Source: Bacteroidales bacterium (GTDB taxonomy: Bacteria > Bacteroidota > Bacteroidia > Bacteroidales > NBLH01). Taken from it: a stretch of DNA of 16,424 bases. The stretch covers positions 1 to 16,424 of the forward strand of contig JALSLF010000263.1 of NCBI GenBank assembly GCA_026988445.1. The letters are read 5' to 3'. Within the stretch, counting starts at the first letter, position 1; the number at the start of each line of letters is the position of its first letter. This document shows, in pieces, positions 16,023 to 16,424 of the stretch. The notes below the pieces were generated by a model, which was given only the letters and a program-made list of their open reading frames with translations, was not told the DNA's origin and did no database searches. The translations under genes were made by a program, and so were the position numbers.

Positions 16023-16306
16023 CTGTTAAGTTTCACGAGGTTTTTGCTCTTCAACAACTTGTTTAACCCGCATTATTCACCGATTTTTCATATAAAATAC
16101 ATCAATGCATTGGTGTACAGTAACCCTTCGGTCATGCACGTCTAAACAAAATTAAAGCATATTTTGATTTTATTTAGATGTGCATTGCCGAAGGGTTACA
16201 TGTTCTTTTACTCATAATGGACAAAATTATAACATTTTTTAAATAGAATCTTGTCCGAGCTTTTAGGGGGCTAATACAACGTTTCATAATATAATTTTTA
16301 TGCTTA
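16023..16306. other. Non-coding stretch around a large palindrome
   Basis: These 284 bases between the 14466 gene and the right-edge fragment hold no supportable gene. They contain a 10-base perfect palindrome CAATGCATTG (16103-16112), the large inverted repeat at 16120-16199, and a looser pair GGACAA / TTGTCC about 25 bases apart (near 16219-16256). A 37-codon minus-strand frame at 16174-16287 runs into the palindrome and has no protein-like features. Confidence 0.5.
16120..16199. repeat. 80-base inverted repeat (33-base arms, 14-base loop)
   Basis: The left arm 16120-16152 starts GTAACCCTTCGG and the right arm 16167-16199 ends CCGAAGGGTTAC. The arms pair at 29 of 33 positions around a 14-base loop; mismatches are two adjacent positions after the CGG and two single ones further in. 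The first 12 bases of each arm pair perfectly. It lies 97 bases beyond the 14466 gene stop. No T-run follows on the plus strand (ATGTTCTTTTACTC), so it is a poor classical terminator. The size and symmetry fit a miniature inverted-repeat or REP-like element. Confidence 0.7.
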
Positions 16307-16423
16307 TTAAGAATATTCGAGTTTCTTTACTATATACCTGTATGTTAAAGGCTTATGCGCCAAAGATAAACTAAAAGCTCTTTCAAATTTATCACCGATA
16401 TTCCAAAATCTACGATTAAATCT
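16307..16423 (-). CDS. C-terminal fragment of an unidentified protein
   Basis: A minus-strand open frame enters from the right edge and ends at a TAA at 16307-16309, giving 38 visible residues; the start lies outside the window. The peptide includes FWNIGDKFERAFSLSLAHK and, near its end, TYRYIVKKLEYS: basic, aromatic and probably helical. The pattern (G, then E-x-A, then Y-x-x-[IV]-K-x-[IL] close to the stop) faintly recalls the C-terminus of IS21-family IstA transposases, but no istB-like gene follows and the stretch is too short to decide. An open frame of this length can also occur by chance, so both existence and identity are uncertain. Confidence 0.4.
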   Translation of the reverse strand, partial: RFNRRFWNIGDKFERAFSLSLAHKPLTYRYIVKKLEYS

Positions 16424-16424
16424 A

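Noticed and set aside
16120..16199. The palindrome as an integron attC site
   Set aside because: The outer ends do not give the required RYYYAAC and GTTRRRY core sites (CAGTAAC on the left, GTTACAT on the right), and no integrase or gene cassette is near.
16174..16287. Minus-strand 37-codon open frame beginning MKRCISPLKA
   Set aside because: It runs into the palindrome and stops there; short, without ribosome site or recognisable motif.

Overview
The window is AT-rich chromosomal DNA, almost certainly from a Bacteroidetes (Bacteroidota) bacterium. The reasons are the protein sequences, the gene order leuA-leuC-leuD-cimA-leuB, the scarcity of clear Shine-Dalgarno sites, and a long helical protein of a type I associate with this phylum. 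No rRNA, tRNA, CRISPR array, complete insertion sequence or phage gene was seen. Most of the window is amino-acid biosynthesis on the minus strand.

Read in the direction of transcription (right to left), a branched-chain block comes first: leuA (14287-12740), leuC (12570-11164), leuD (11137-10538), a second LeuA-family gene (10416-8848) and leuB (8835-7768), closed by a strong terminator-like hairpin at 7710-7750. The second LeuA-like protein carries the three hydrophobic pocket residues described for Leptospira citramalate synthase. I therefore call it cimA rather than a second leuA. With LeuCD and LeuB acting on both C5 and C6 substrates, this block would feed leucine synthesis and also a threonine-independent route to 2-oxobutyrate and isoleucine.

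Next is a glutamate block: gltB (7562-3051) and gltD (2944-1526), the two glutamate synthase subunits, joined by a spacer with two perfect hairpins. After a 385-base gene-free gap comes proC (1140-349), the last step of proline synthesis from glutamate. The left edge (2-262, plus strand) holds the end of a small membrane protein converging on proC.

On the right, diverging from leuA across a 178-base AT-rich control region, lies a 518-residue all-helical protein of unknown function (14466-16022, plus strand). Behind it are an 80-base near-perfect palindrome (16120-16199) and the tail of an unidentified minus-strand gene running off the right edge (16307-16423).

The coding content is mostly conventional metabolism. 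The less ordinary features are the probable citramalate synthase, a repeat cassette that supplies the end of leuD, hairpins at several gene junctions, a 13-base word shared by the leuA and proC upstream regions, and the large palindrome near the right edge. I did not find an evident new multi-gene system.
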